A stretch of 64,000 nucleotides of DNA, taken from Salminus brasiliensis (Eukaryota > Chordata > Actinopteri > Characiformes > Bryconidae). The number at the start of each line of letters is the position of its first letter. Positions within the stretch are counted from its first letter, which is position 1. A program made the translations under genes and the position numbers. The DNA is taken from contig NC_132896.1 of NCBI RefSeq assembly GCF_030463535.1, forward strand, positions 19,573,709-19,637,708, in the 5' to 3' direction. Below are positions 36,153 to 48,300 of this stretch, piece by piece. The notes beneath the pieces were generated by a model. It had not been told where the DNA came from. It saw nothing but the letters and a program-made list of their open reading frames with translations, and did not search any database.

Positions 36153-37156
36153 GTGAAGTGATTCATTTTTGCTGTCTTAATGTCTGTACTCTGTACTTTT
36201 TGGTTGTCGGGCTACAATCAGAAGGAATAAAATTATATTGGACTATGGTCATTTTTAGCAGGGGTTACTTAAGTGAAAGACCTTCTCAGTCTAGATCATG
36301 TCTGACATTGTCATGACATTGCAATATTTTGTTGCTTTGCGATATATATTGCAATATAAAAAAAATACAGGAATTGTCACCAGTGATCCAACATGCTGGG
36401 ATATTAATAACGCCCTGTGTGTAAAATGTATGATATTGGGTAGATATGTCATAGAAAACGAGAACAGTGTAAATCAAGCAAGATGTAGCATGACGTGTAT
36501 GACGCATGATCACTTTGCGATGACGACGCTGAAACCATTATTTGCAGCTCTATTCTGCATGCAGTGTTAGCTGCCGATAGACTATATAAGTCAGTCATAA
36601 CACACTTCAATTCACTGGTTTTTCCCTTTTCCAGAGCGCATCAAAACTGACTGTGGTTTTCACGCTTCTGTAATAAGATCCTTTAAATAAGACCCTGTGA
36701 TAGGCTGCAATGCGACTTAACAGAGCCAAAATGTATCTGAATCATCATGCTTCACATCACAAAGATTGCAGATAAAATAAAATAAAAATTTTAAATAAAA
36801 AATATAATAGACCAAAACACAGTGCACACAGCATATTAGGCAGCAGGTCAGACCATCCGTTTGTCTGTATATGTTTACAGCAAGAAATGATCTTCGCAAA
36901 CATTTCATAACAAATTCTGTTCGTTAGCCATGAAGTTCCACCAGAACAAAATACATCACTAATTAATACAAACATTAATGTTTGTAATTGTGGTCCGAAG
37001 TTTACATATGCTTATCATGGACATGAATGTCATACTAATATTGGGTTTTCAGTAATTTCAGTGATTTTTTTTTCCCTGGGGCAGAATGAGTGAACAGCAT
37101 ACGAAAAAAAGAACTGGGTGCAGAAGTTTTCATTTTTTGAGAGAAATCCATACAGA

Positions 37157-37280
37157 TTAGATTAGAGTGACAATTTCAATCTTATTGCAGACCCTGGTCT
37201 GCAAAGTGGTCACACCGCTCAATAACATACGTACAATTGTTTGAAGCAATGACCCTGGAATCAGCAGTTGTTTAGAAATG
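37157..37280. repeat. 124-bp perfect direct repeat, copy 1
   Basis: Base-by-base comparison shows identity with 38543-38666. This copy lies next to the left end of the Tc1 relic, where N-terminal transposase sequence is not expected. Confidence 0.95.
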
Positions 37281-38542
37281 TCTGTATAGGATCATAATTA
37301 TTCATACAGGGTGAGAAACATACATAGCACTTTTGGTTACATGTCCCTTAGCAAGTTGCACCCTGACTTGAAGCTTTTTCTGGTAATCAGCTTCTGGCAG
37401 GATTCTGGTTGGCCACTCTTCTTGGCCGCACTGGTAGATTTCAATTAACTTTGTTGGCATGGGCTTGACTTTTAAGCACAGCTCACATATTTTCAATAGG
37501 GTTAAAGACGCTGGGCACGATTCTGGAGAATGACTGTTGATATTTGAACTCAACGGCAAACACTCAGAAGCTCCACCACCCCTCCACACCACTGCTCTCC
37601 CACATTCATGCACGTACATTGCCAAGGTAAACACGGCATTCAAAACATAGCGTCCAAACATGGCTTTCAAAACACCCCCTGGCTACCGGCCTCGCTACAT
37701 AGTGATGGCAGCTGGCCCCTCAACACTGCGGCCGGCGTGTCACCTCCGCAGTAACAACGCTGGAAGAGGCCGTCGTCCGATGTGATAACACTGTGTTAGC
37801 AATGTTGGAAAAGGTTGCTGACTGGCACTAACGTTGGAAGAGGCTGTTTGTGATGATGTTAGACAAGTCTGTACGCCACGAGGTAGAGTTCAGGCTAATG
37901 GCCTCGTCTGACTAATGTTACCTAGCAAAGCACTGCGAATTATGCATGAATTTAAATAATCTGACTGTTCAAGCAAACATCTTTTCAGTTCTTTGTGGCC
38001 ATGAAACCCTTCACAAATATTGTATGATTAAATGTAGGGTAACTTTAGAGAGTGCAGCATCATGGCAAGCAATTAGCTTAGGTTTAGGTTCACTGTCCTG
38101 TTGTGTTTTAACCATCTAGTTGATGGTTTGAGGTTATGCTAAAGAATTCCATGGTTCTTATTCATTATTACCTCCAATTCGTGCAATGTAACAGTTCCAC
38201 TGGAAGCCCCAGTGTATGATGGTAATGCCCCCATGCATAACAGTTACTACAGCATTCTTGGGGTTGTTACTTATTTCTTCAAACATACCTTTGGTCAACT
38301 GTGGCCAAACAACTCAATCATTGTCTCATCTGACCATTAAACCTTTTGCCAGATGCAGACTGTAGTCAAGCCTGAAGGTGTAAATAGTGAAGCAGGGTAT
38401 TCTTTCTTAAATGGCCATGTAAAACTTGCTAGACTGTACAGTGACACTGGTGTTCCAGCAGCTTTCAGCTGATGGCAGGCCCATGCCTTTGTAGTTGTTG
38501 GGTCATTGCTTAGCTGCATGCAAGAATTTATCAAATTTCCTC

Positions 38543-38666
38543 TTAGATTAGAGTGACAATTTCAATCTTATTGCAGACCCTGGTCTGCAAAGTGGTCACA
38601 CCGCTCAATAACATACGTACAATTGTTTGAAGCAATGACCCTGGAATCAGCAGTTGTTTAGAAATG
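38543..38666. repeat. 124-bp perfect direct repeat, copy 2
   Basis: Identical to 37157-37280. This copy sits in the expected place for the N-terminal DNA-binding region of the - strand transposase relic. Confidence 0.95.
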
Positions 38667-41600
38667 GCAAGAAGAGACATTCTGCAATGAGCTGCTGAGC
38701 TGCTGGGACTTTATCATTGTAGTGTGAGTTGAGCTCTGCCAAACAAACCCTTTTAACGTGAGCACAGATAAGCCATCAACTGTAGCCAATCATAATCATT
38801 AACAGGAGGTTTATGTGTGTTGATTTCAGAAAACTCTCAAAATGAGTTTTTTTTTTTGTTCTGGTAATCCCCCAAATAAAATGTCAATGAAATGACTTCA
38901 AAACAGTATGGCTTTACCACCTGTGAAGGCAGTTGACAGTAGATGCAGAGAGTAAAAGAAAAAGGTCTGAGTGAAATAAGAGGTTTGTCTGGAGCCTCTC
39001 AGCAGGGCTGAGCCCATTGGGACTGCTCTGGGAAGTGTCTGCTTAGCATGCGAGGCTGACATGGCCTGACAGGCAACAGGCCGGCCCATGGGGCAAGAAC
39101 ACCCCAATCTGAAGAGGTTATGTCATCAAACCCAGGTCAGCTGTATAATTGGGCAGGAGGTCACCTGGGTGATATGGAGCGTGACAACGAAGATCTAGAG
39201 TTACAGTGCAGCTCTAGCCAGAGAGACAGTTCTAAGCACTTAAGCATCAGTGAGAGGTGCTAGCTTCAGTCTCTTCACTTTTTCTGCTAAAATGTCTAGT
39301 GGACACTCGAAATCCAAGTGTGCTCATGGGTTCGGCTGACATTCTTGAACGTGTGAAGAGTCTGAGGGAGAAATCGCATAAGTGGGTAATGTATGTCAGA
39401 CGCTCAGCCACCAGACTCTCAAGTGCCTTTGTTAATTATTGATGATGTCCTGGTGGTAGGTGAGTGAGAAGAGCGCAGTTACAGGGGGAAGTTATGGAAA
39501 GCTTTTATTAGCTTAACTTTGAGCTAAGCCGAACCATTAATAGGTGGAGTGTCCCTGGCACCAAGCTTCCAATCTCCAAACACCGTGACACCATTAAAAG
39601 CCTTTATTGCTGTTGCCTTTTCTAGCGTATCACCACCAGCTGTTTCAGATTGACTGATGGGTGACTATTGGTGCGCTTCTTCGGGTTTCCAGCTCAGTCA
39701 CTTTATATTAATCATCCAAGCTGACGCGTAGTGGATCTGACAGCGCACTGTCAAATCACAGGCATTTTTCAACTGTCAAGACTCCAGAAAGAACATCAAC
39801 ATCATGGACAATTAAGTGCATTACGGCTTCTAAGAGGTGCCACTTGGGCTCTCGCAAGGGGTCCGCCACCGCAGTGAAGTGGAAGGAAAACACTGGGCTT
39901 ACAAAACGAAGCCTGGAGCCAGGTAAAGACCAAGAACAACACAGGCCTAATGCACCTCAGCTGTGTTAACAGTGGCAGTTCTGGGGTAGGCAATGGTTCA
40001 TTGACTTGGTCATGAAAACAAGACCAGCACAAACACAGGGAGGCAAGGAGGGTGAGCTGTGGTTAGCTACAAAGAAGTGATATGGAGAATGTCTGCGACT
40101 TGCTTTCTTGAGGCAGTTGTCAGAGGCATGACTTAGGCCTCTCTGGTTACTGCCCTAATCAGGGTGCAGATTTCTTGTGATTTCTTCAAAGAGCCCCATG
40201 GGATTGCCCCACTCTGATGGACTACTTCAGGAATAGGTGTCTGGGAATGGAGAGGGGTGTCAGCATTCCGCACTTCTCCTTGAACTCATTTCCCTCGTCA
40301 GTGGGCCAAAAACTGTCCTCTAGGATTAAACACAAGAGCGCAGCTAAGTCACATTATCCCTTACTGGCAGAGCAGGAACAAAGCCAGTGCGCCGACATGT
40401 ACCTAAACACAGCACGGGACATACTTTTCCCATCATTATCTGCTCATACTCTTACTGTATATGGTTTAGATGTGTCAGTAACAGGAAATGTACCTTTAAT
40501 GGGATGGTGCAAAACTCACGAACGAAACATTTTCTATTGTACACAGCAGAGAAATGTTTGGGGGCAGTACGGCAGCAGTGCAGTACCCAGGGAGGCTGAG
40601 GGTTGTGGAACGGAAAGAGAACTGCTGCAGTCTTTATTGCTGCATTTCTGCCAGTAAACAAGAGTTCCCCACAGGGATCTGGTGACATTGTAAAATGGAG
40701 CAAGGCCTTGAGCTGGGCAGTCACTTTAAAAACACTCTTTTTTACTTCTATGGAATATTTTTTGCAACTATGTGCTGTGGCTATCAGAGTCTGGAAATAT
40801 GTGTGTTTTGTCTTGGTGTACTTTTAACCATGTGGGTTAATTACAGCAATACTTTTAGGCCTTAACATCTCCTTGAGGTTTCCAGTTAAATGTCTGGTTT
40901 GGGTAAATACCCAAGTTTGGGTCAATGCCTAAGCATGAGAAACAGTTGGCTACAAAGGAAATGGATTAGGATGGATGGGAAGCAAACTTATCAGCACCAT
41001 GTACCAGAGAGATTTGCCAGCTAGCTAACAATAAACCATCCTGATCCATAAAAAGTGAAAAACACACCACAGTTGGGGGCAATGTGGTGTGGTCACTCAG
41101 GAGCAGTTTAAGAGAAACTTTGCTGCTAATTACATGGAGCAGCACAGTGTTGTTATCTGTTAAGGGCAGTTGAGAGGCCACCTCTCAAAGGAATAAACAG
41201 ACCACGCAGGAAAGGCTGTGGTTTGCGGGCTGCCGTACAAAGGAGGCAGGCACTGACGGCTTTGGCAACATCCACAGTAAGCAGACAGTAGCATGAGTCG
41301 CTACCCTTAAGGTATTCGCCTAATCTTTCAAGTGGGAAATTAATCTTCTTTCTGCTACAAGAGGATAAGAATGGATGGTTTCTTCTGAGTTCATTGAAGT
41401 TTACAATATCCAGCGGCTGCTCCTTCATGAAAACGAAGCTGAATGGAGATGTAAGATCTTGACAGGGGCAGTCAACTTTGTCAGTTCTTTCTTGTACATT
41501 TCATTCAAGCCATTTTCGTCCTCTGCCAAAGACCACTTATCAGATGTAATTGGATTGGTATGTGGGCAGTTCAATGCTAAAATAGTTGCACTGCCATGTA

Positions 41601-42510
41601 GGACTGTTTCTTCAAATACCACACATTCAGCCTCAAATTTTTATTTGGATGTTTTCCAATGAAAAGAAAAATAATACGAAAAATATATTTATAACATTAC
41701 CCACTTCCTTTGGATACTCCCTTTTTGAAACTGAAAAAGGAGCTCTGGCATATTAAGGCAAAAGCGTAACACTGGGTGAAACATAATACACAAGCTGACT
41801 TGTAATTGGCAGCAGCACAGAGGCAGAGCTATGCCACTGGCTAATATTTGAGGCCTGAAAAGATGGAAGCCATCATCAAAAAAATCACTGTCAGATGTCT
41901 CTAGCTAAACGAGACCATGTTAACCAAATCTTCGAAGAATGCAGCACAACACTAAGAAGATGTTGGTAGGGTTAGCTGCCAAATTTACTCTTTGCTTCAA
42001 TGTCTTAGACAGATGTCAGCTAAATGAAACATCACTATGCAGTGAGAGGCAGCCTGTAGCTGTGGTACGGAGCTCACATTAGAGCGTGCACTGCACTTAC
42101 TACATTAGCTTAAAACGCTCAGTGGGAAAAGATGCTCTGATGGTAATGGCTGGAAAATCATGGCCAGACAAGCTTCATTCATGCGTGGAGACAGAAACAG
42201 GTTGCCTTTATGAATACTATATAGCTCATAAATGCATTAGTACACGACAATGAAGCTGCCATAGAATAAAGCTGTCTGGGAGATGGCCAGGCAGTTTAAA
42301 CCTGCCTACCTGGATTAGACGTTTCTGAAACCACTGCCAACAGATGTATGAGCATGTACCTGTACTATTAACCACCCGGTTAATTCGGATGTCCTACTGC
42401 AGGTCAACTCTCTAAGGGATTCTAAGGGAAAGAAGAGAGTGCGCTACAAACTAGCAAACTGTAGCTCCCTCTGCTTCTCTATAATATCTGTAACACAGCC
42501 AGCTGAGCCC

Positions 42511-42515
42511 CACAC

Positions 42516-42546
<31 letters not shown>

Positions 42547-42548
42547 CC
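42511..42548. repeat. (CA)n microsatellite
   Basis: CACA/CATA units. Confidence 0.9.
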
Positions 42549-43414
42549 CTCACATTTCCCAAGTCAAGCCCAACTCAATCTCAGTGTGAGGCTGATAGCA
42601 AATTTGACTGCAGCTGGAGCAGACCTGCTGCCTCAGTACTTCAAGGTCTGCAAGATCCTGCGATTGCACCAATAAAAGTAAGCACCGCCAGGAGCTACGA
42701 TCCACTACACTAACACTGTGAGATATGCTAATGCAGGTGCACTGCCCCCCCTTTCTCCTGGTGGAATAAATCTGCATATCATCGCACTTCCTTTAGGTTC
42801 TTAATGTATTAAAAATTCAGCATATGGTAATGTCAGGCGAGTGACTGCGGCTGGGTTTGTGGGAGATCCAGGCTAGTATGGTCCCAACAGCGAATCGCAG
42901 CGAGTGTCTTATCAGCTAATTATTTTTGCTGATTTGTTTATCAAACACACCCCCTCGAGACCTTTCTCTCTCCTCCTCTCCAGAGCGCGTGGTGATGGCA
43001 GCAGTCCGTTCTGTTGGAGACAGCCTGTAAACAGAGACAGGAGGGGATATACAGACGAGACAGGCTGAGGGGTGCTGGAAGACCTCCACCACGCTGCCGG
43101 GCCCCAGTGGGCGTGGGATTAGCCCAGTGTAGACAAACAGCAGCTCAGCCAAGGCAACAGGACAGGCGCACCACTGGCCACTGCACCACTCCATTCCAGC
43201 CAATCCCAGTTCTCTCAAACAGGAGGATTATCCAACGTCTACACTGAAAGATAAGAGGAGTGGTGGGGAGAGGAGCAATTTGGCAGACAAATGCGATCTT
43301 TGCAGGTCAACAGTGTGTCAACATCCATAACATGTGCCGTGGGAAAAAGGTTTCGGGAGTTGGCGGCCTGTGAACAGTCCTCATAAATGACAAGCCGAAA
43401 CGGCGAGGACGAAC

Positions 43415-43666
43415 ATGTTGTTAAGACTCATCAGTAAGTTTTCGTCATGTTTTTCCATATCTGTCAGTGCAGTGAGTGGGCCTGACGCATCTGTGTCTGG
43501 TGTAATTCTGAGGATTTTTGGTTATGTTATGTATGAAACCATGCAGTCTATGGGCCATATGCATGTAAAAATGTGGGAGGATCACAGAACAAAATGGGCC
43601 AACATTTCAAAAGACTGGGCTGATGAGTTATTGAGAGATCGTCCTGTAACAAAGGAGCAGCTATAG
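43415..43666 (+). CDS. Unidentified 83-codon reading frame (tentative)
   Basis: The frame runs from ATG to TAG without interruption. The N-terminus (MLLRLISKFSSCFSISVSAV) is basic and serine-rich with hydrophobic spacing, like a mitochondrial or secretory targeting sequence. A middle part, VILRIFGYVMYETMQSMG, could form a helix. The C-terminal third (MWEDHRTKWANISKDWADEL) is charged and tryptophan-rich, unlike translated random intergenic DNA. I do not recognise it. It might be a small membrane or mitochondrial protein, a retrocopy of one, or chance. An in-frame AGTAAGT early in the frame could act as a splice donor, which would argue against this simple model. Confidence 0.2.
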   Translation: MLLRLISKFSSCFSISVSAVSGPDASVSGVILRIFGYVMYETMQSMGHMHVKMWEDHRTKWANISKDWADELLRDRPVTKEQL

Positions 43667-45308
43667 CTGCTAGATGGAGACATGAAGCCTTGAACGTGAA
43701 TCTGTTCTGACTGGCTGCACTGTGCCTTCCACTTCACGTTTTCTCATTCAAAAGCACTCAGAGATAAAACCTTAATGAGAACTGTAACCGGAATGGGCAG
43801 GGCCAAACTCCAGTAGGCTGAATAGGCAAAGATATGTGAATTAGTGGGTTCTTGTGACATCAGAGAAACAGTGAGTTTTTGCAGCCTAGTTTCCATGTAT
43901 ACAATGTATGGAGTGGGAAGCGAATGGTATGTCCACATAATTTCTTAATTTGAGGAAAATTCTGTTTTCCAATAAATGGGCTTGTTTACCGCATCACCAA
44001 AATCTTTACTCCAATGTAAGCTTCATGTTAATTTTCAGATGCAATGTAAAGAACCATTATTCACTCTGCCAGTGCTTGTACATACATCTGGTCTACAGTC
44101 CTCTTTCTCTGTGTTCTTCTTTGGAGAGAAATCGGAATGCTGATCCCCTAATCCTGTTGATACTTGGTCCGATGGAAGAAAAGGTCTGTGTAAACAAGGT
44201 ACCACAATGTTTATGTCATGGTTGGTTGTGGCCATGCTGTACGAAGTATTGCAGTAATTACAAGGCTAAGGCCACACTTACATGCTTGCTGGTTTGTTTT
44301 AGGTGTGGTGGTGGGTGGGGATCGCTGTGTGAGCGTGACACTCATTTGCTGCTCCTTTTCACAGAATAAAGCAAAGAAGCTGTTGCTGCTGTAACATACA
44401 GTTCTGGATGAGAGTAGACAGCAGTGATTCGTTCCTCCTCCATTTTCTTCAACACTGCCATTTACCAGACCATCCCCTATCAGCTGACGTATGGGTATGA
44501 CAGACTGTGCTCCATCAAAAGTTCAACTCTGTCTAACTTTTTCAATTTGACAACCAAGCATCATTTTCACACCCTGTCATGTGCTCTTACGTGTTGTCTG
44601 TCAATAAATTGATCTCACCAAAATCAATGGCAAGAGATGTGTTTTTGACGGATACCACAACGTCAGCAGACTACTATTGCTCTAATGCATGACAGACATT
44701 TGGATGCCACAGTCTCAGCAGCCAGGACTCGTGCTGTGGATGTTTCCATGGCTACAATTTGGCTGAACAACGCAGTGACCCCAGCATCACTGGCTACTGG
44801 CCACAAACCTCGCCATGAACCAACAGACGGTCCAGCAAACAAACAACCTAATGACCCAGTCAATATGAAGCCAGTAAGACAACATCTGCTGAAAAAACAC
44901 TGTGCTCACAACGGAACACAGTCCAGTCCATTACTCTCTGGTAAACACACTGAAGCTAAACTTATACTGCAACAGTAAGCCAGCGATACAATCTATGGCC
45001 AGATCTAAATTCACGACTGTACGCAGCAGCCAAATCAGCTGCCAATCTGGTTAATTATGTAGTTTCAGGTCATCTAGTTCAAACCTCACTTCACAGACCT
45101 CAGAATGAGTGCAAGAAAAACACTTTCACCTCCATATCAGAGTACAGCTGCATGTGTTGAAGTCCACAGGCTTGTTTATCATGTCTGTCACTGTAAAAGT
45201 TAACTGTTCCTCAGCATGGAGGACGGGAACCTGTAGGAGTGCGACACATGTTGGCAGATGTTGAGAAGATTTCCCAGAGGTACCGATTACAACTGACTTA
45301 TTTCTTAT

Positions 45309-45375
45309 TTACATTTACATGCATGGCATTGGGCTGACGCTCTTACTCAGAACGACTTACATTTGAGTCATGGTA
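45309..45375 (-). mobile_element. SINE/LINE tail fragment
   Basis: On the - strand this reads CTGAGTAAGAGCGTCAGCCC and then AATGCCATGCATGTAAATG, the conserved tail shared by many fish SINEs and their partner LINEs. The same tail is in the SINE at 18795-18932. Sequence to about 45440 may belong to the same element. Confidence 0.65.
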
Positions 45376-46513
45376 CACGGGTAGACGAACGTAGTATTAG
45401 GAGCAGAGATGGACCAATTTTAGGAGCCGGTCACCTTTAAGCATGGGGCTGGATGCCACATTTACCTTTCCAGACAAACTTGGTAATGCATCATAGTGCA
45501 TATGTCTTAATGTTCTGAGTGTTGTCTCTCAACATGAACCATACTTTTTTACAACCACATTTTAAATAGTGTTGAACTCCAAACGCTAGCTGACAGTGTA
45601 GCTCAAAATGGAAACAACCAAGAAAGGATGTTTCTCTGTGGGGAAAATAATTACATCACTTTGACTTGGATTTTAGCGTGTTGACTGTTTCTGCTGTACT
45701 TTTGCTATTGGTGTATGGTCTTCAGTGTTTGCTGATCTTTCCTATCTCTGCTGTGTTCCGATATACTCACTGCCCTGGGCTGAGTTACATAGTCTTGAGT
45801 GTGTATTGGGCTGATAGGGTTTAGAAGCTTTTACTCTGCTTCACTCACAAGGCACTTGCAGCGTCCAATGACTGTGTGGCCTATTATAGCAGAGCTGCTA
45901 TAATCCTCAATTTGGGAAATATGGATCATATGATCTGAGAAGTTATAGAGTAATATCAGCCAAAAACATTTCTGTGCTGAAAACTGGACACATAGCCAAT
46001 CAGTCATTTCATTTCTAAGGACTTGGAAATGGTACAGCGTGGTGTGATGGTCAGGCAGGGAAAATCCAACTCCGGTCTGCCACAGGGCAGGCAGTGTTGT
46101 TACCCACTGCACTTCACCATCCACATATATTTATATTATTGACCTTTTCTTTTTTTTCAAAATTCTGCTCACACTCACTGCAGCCTTTTACCTACTGGAT
46201 TCTATAATATCCAATCCGAGGAGTGCAAGTACTCCCCTGCATAAATACTTGCACTCCCCCCATAGTGGATTAATTATGTTCATTGACATTCTGCATGAAT
46301 GTCAGAGAAGATAATTAAGGTCATGATTAAACTGTCCTCTGATGTAGGCTTGTAGGCATAATTTATCCACTTTCAATTACAGCTTCAGGTACAAAAAAAA
46401 CATACAAAGCCTCCCAAACAAAAATCTATCAAATTAAACGCCGCCAATGGTCAAGTGCACACGTGCAAGCTTGATTCAATTGGGTTTGCTCAGCATTCTC
46501 TCGCCGCAGGCTG

Positions 46514-46879
46514 CTAACTGCCTTTAATGATGCTGAAATTCTCTGTGATGCACTTCTCATTCTGGGTGTTCTGCACAGAAGCGTAGTCCCTAGCTGATGC
46601 TTCATGAATTGCACCCTCATACATTCCCTGCAGATTCACCCTAGGAGAGGGATTCTGATGTTTATGCAGTTGCCATGGCAAGAGATGTCCTTTGGAGAGA
46701 GGCTGAGGAGGTGTTAACTGATCCGTACCATCCTCTGGTTCAGAGAAGTCTTTCCAATAAGAGCCTTTCCATACCGCTGCGCAGCGACTTTCCTGTAGGC
46801 TAAATAAGGATAGACCTAGCAACGCACCAAGGAGGTATTTATTGAGAAAGGACACTCCCACCAAGGAGTTTAATTCCAT
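46514..46879 (-). CDS. Unidentified 121-codon reading frame (tentative)
   Basis: The frame is open from ATG (46879) to a stop at 46514. It has a hydrophobic N-terminal stretch, YLLGALLGLSLFSL (residues about 15-28), followed by polar sequence (WKGSYWKDFSEPEDGTDQL), which would suit a secreted or single-pass membrane protein. No family is recognised and no splice partners were found. Nearby AT content is ordinary. An RFX-type palindrome lies inside it, so the block could instead be regulatory DNA that is open by chance. Confidence 0.15.
   Translation of the reverse strand: MELNSLVGVSFLNKYLLGALLGLSLFSLQESRCAAVWKGSYWKDFSEPEDGTDQLTPPQPLSKGHLLPWQLHKHQNPSPRVNLQGMYEGAIHEASARDYASVQNTQNEKCITENFSIIKGS
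46669..46682. promoter_or_regulatory. Near-perfect palindromic RFX X-box
   Basis: GTTGCCATGGCAAG matches the RFX dimer consensus GTTGCCATGGCAAC at 13 of 14 positions. Such sites occur in enhancers and in promoters of ciliary genes. Confidence 0.45.
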
Positions 46880-47994
46880 AGTGATGATGCCTTCTGGGAC
46901 TGTTGGTACAGAAATATTCTCATATACATGATATGCCCCCCAGGGTTTATACCATATTAGATTTCATTCATTCCATTAAAGACTGCTCCGTTTATTTGCT
47001 TTCACTTGCAAGATGTGCATCCGTAGAGTCCCTCAAATATCAAATCCACTCTGACAAAAAAAAACAAATACACTGTGTGCCAAAAAAATAAATATCTTTT
47101 CAGAAGTATGTATACACAACACATCTTATTTAAAACTGAAACAATAATCTTATATTTTTCATAAATAAGCTTTCATCAATGCACAATGCCTGCATATATA
47201 TTAAAAGACTAGGCACTGTTACAGAGACAATTAAACTAGCAAGCTTCATATGTACAGGCTCCTCTGGCCATACTACATATTTTGTACATATTTTATACAT
47301 ATTTTGGATTACCTTAGGATGCCAACCCAGCCTTATTTTAAAAAATCAGGTACACATCTGATCGGTTGTTTTTACCACTGTGCAGCTGTAATGCCACAGA
47401 TGGACATTATTCACAACATGCAGCAGTGAGGTCTGTTTTAGAATGCAACATAATATCTGTTCTAGTGTTTTAACTTTTACGCTTGAATTTTGGCTGGTTA
47501 AAACAAAACTACAATTGAAACCCTCTGTTTACCAGAAGCAGTTCTGCATGCTTTTTTGTTTTTAAACCGAAACTGAACAACGCCTTCATAACCAAGCAAA
47601 AAAACAGCAGGCTAATGCATCTGCATTAGAAAAAAACACAGTGCATTCCTGTTTAGAGAATATAGCCTGTGCATTTATAAAGAATATAGTTTCACGAAGG
47701 ACTTTTAAGCAACTAGAAGACAAATGATTAGGGAGGTCAGTCAAACTGTAAGTTAATAAACACACCATAAAGTTAACATTTTAAAAATGCACACCAAAAC
47801 CACCAAAATACACCCACAATGTCACATTCCATAAACATAAACATAACATATCAGATTGGATCCGCATTGAAACCTAAAATAGGAAATGTGGCATTTACTA
47901 TAGCTCGGACATCCTTCAATGCCTAACTCATTGCATCTTAAATGGTAATTTGACTTCATTGACAATTCCAGACTGTAATAAAGAACTTCTGCTA

Positions 47995-48165
47995 ACACTC
48001 AATAACTGAGACTCCTCTGGATATGAAAATGAATCTGCATGGAAGGGCCATCAGAAGGAAACATTACTTGCGACCTCATCACAAAAGTCAATGCCTGAAG
48101 TATGCTACAGAACATTTAGACATCTGGAAACAAACGCTGTTCACTGGTGAAGTAAAAATAGAAAA
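47995..48165 (+). mobile_element. Tc1/mariner transposase fragment
   Basis: In the + orientation the sequence follows the first catalytic region of a Tc1 transposase: a GGAAGGGCCATCAGAAGGAA block, CATCACAAAAGTCAATGCC, and ACTGGTGAAGTAAAAATAG. The last block is where Tc1 elements encode W(T/S)DE. The fragment belongs to the same family as the relic at 9628-10626. It stops abruptly at a SINE. Confidence 0.7.
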
Positions 48166-48174
48166 AACAGAGCA

Positions 48175-48300
48175 CTAACATTGTGCTCTCTCTGACTCTG
48201 GCTGCTCATGGCAAAGCGGCATGGTTTGGGATTCAAACTCATGACCCCCAGGCCATAATGGTAGCGAGCCAGACTGCTTGCCACTCGAATCCCCAAGTTG
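48175..48300 (-). mobile_element. tRNA-derived SINE next to a Tc1 fragment
   Basis: On the - strand, AGTGGCAAGCAGTCTGGCTC is followed by CTACCATTATGGCCTGGGGG, TCATGAGTTTGAATCCC (B box) and GCCATGCCGCTTTGCCATGA, ending in TCAGAGAGAGCACAATG. The same order and orientation occur at 30190-30345. It directly abuts the 3' side of the Tc1 fragment. Confidence 0.8.

Larger units (their letters stand above)
36970..38880 (-). mobile_element. Degraded Tc1/mariner transposon, rearranged
   Basis: The left end contains GTGGTCCGAAGTTTACATA, a Tc1-type terminus. On the - strand the segment 37560-37310 reads as the transposase C-terminus: an SP-LLKI stretch, then IEIYQCGQEEW, then a QVRVQLAKGHVTK end. In Tc1 families the same place carries SPDLNPIEN...ELHQFCQEEW. 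The segments 38500-38160 and 38700-38540 correspond to the central and N-terminal DNA-binding parts. The reading frame is broken many times. A 124-bp piece of the N-terminal region is present twice (see repeat entries). Unrelated DNA (37680-38050) interrupts the element. Confidence 0.75.

Noticed and set aside
39130..39170. Inverted repeat ACCCAGGTCA / TCACCTGGGT
   Set aside because: A single 10-bp imperfect stem of this kind is expected several times by chance in 64 kb.
40217..40657. 146-codon open frame on the + strand
   Set aside because: No domain, signal peptide or low-complexity-free core was seen. Composition is unremarkable and no splice partners were found.
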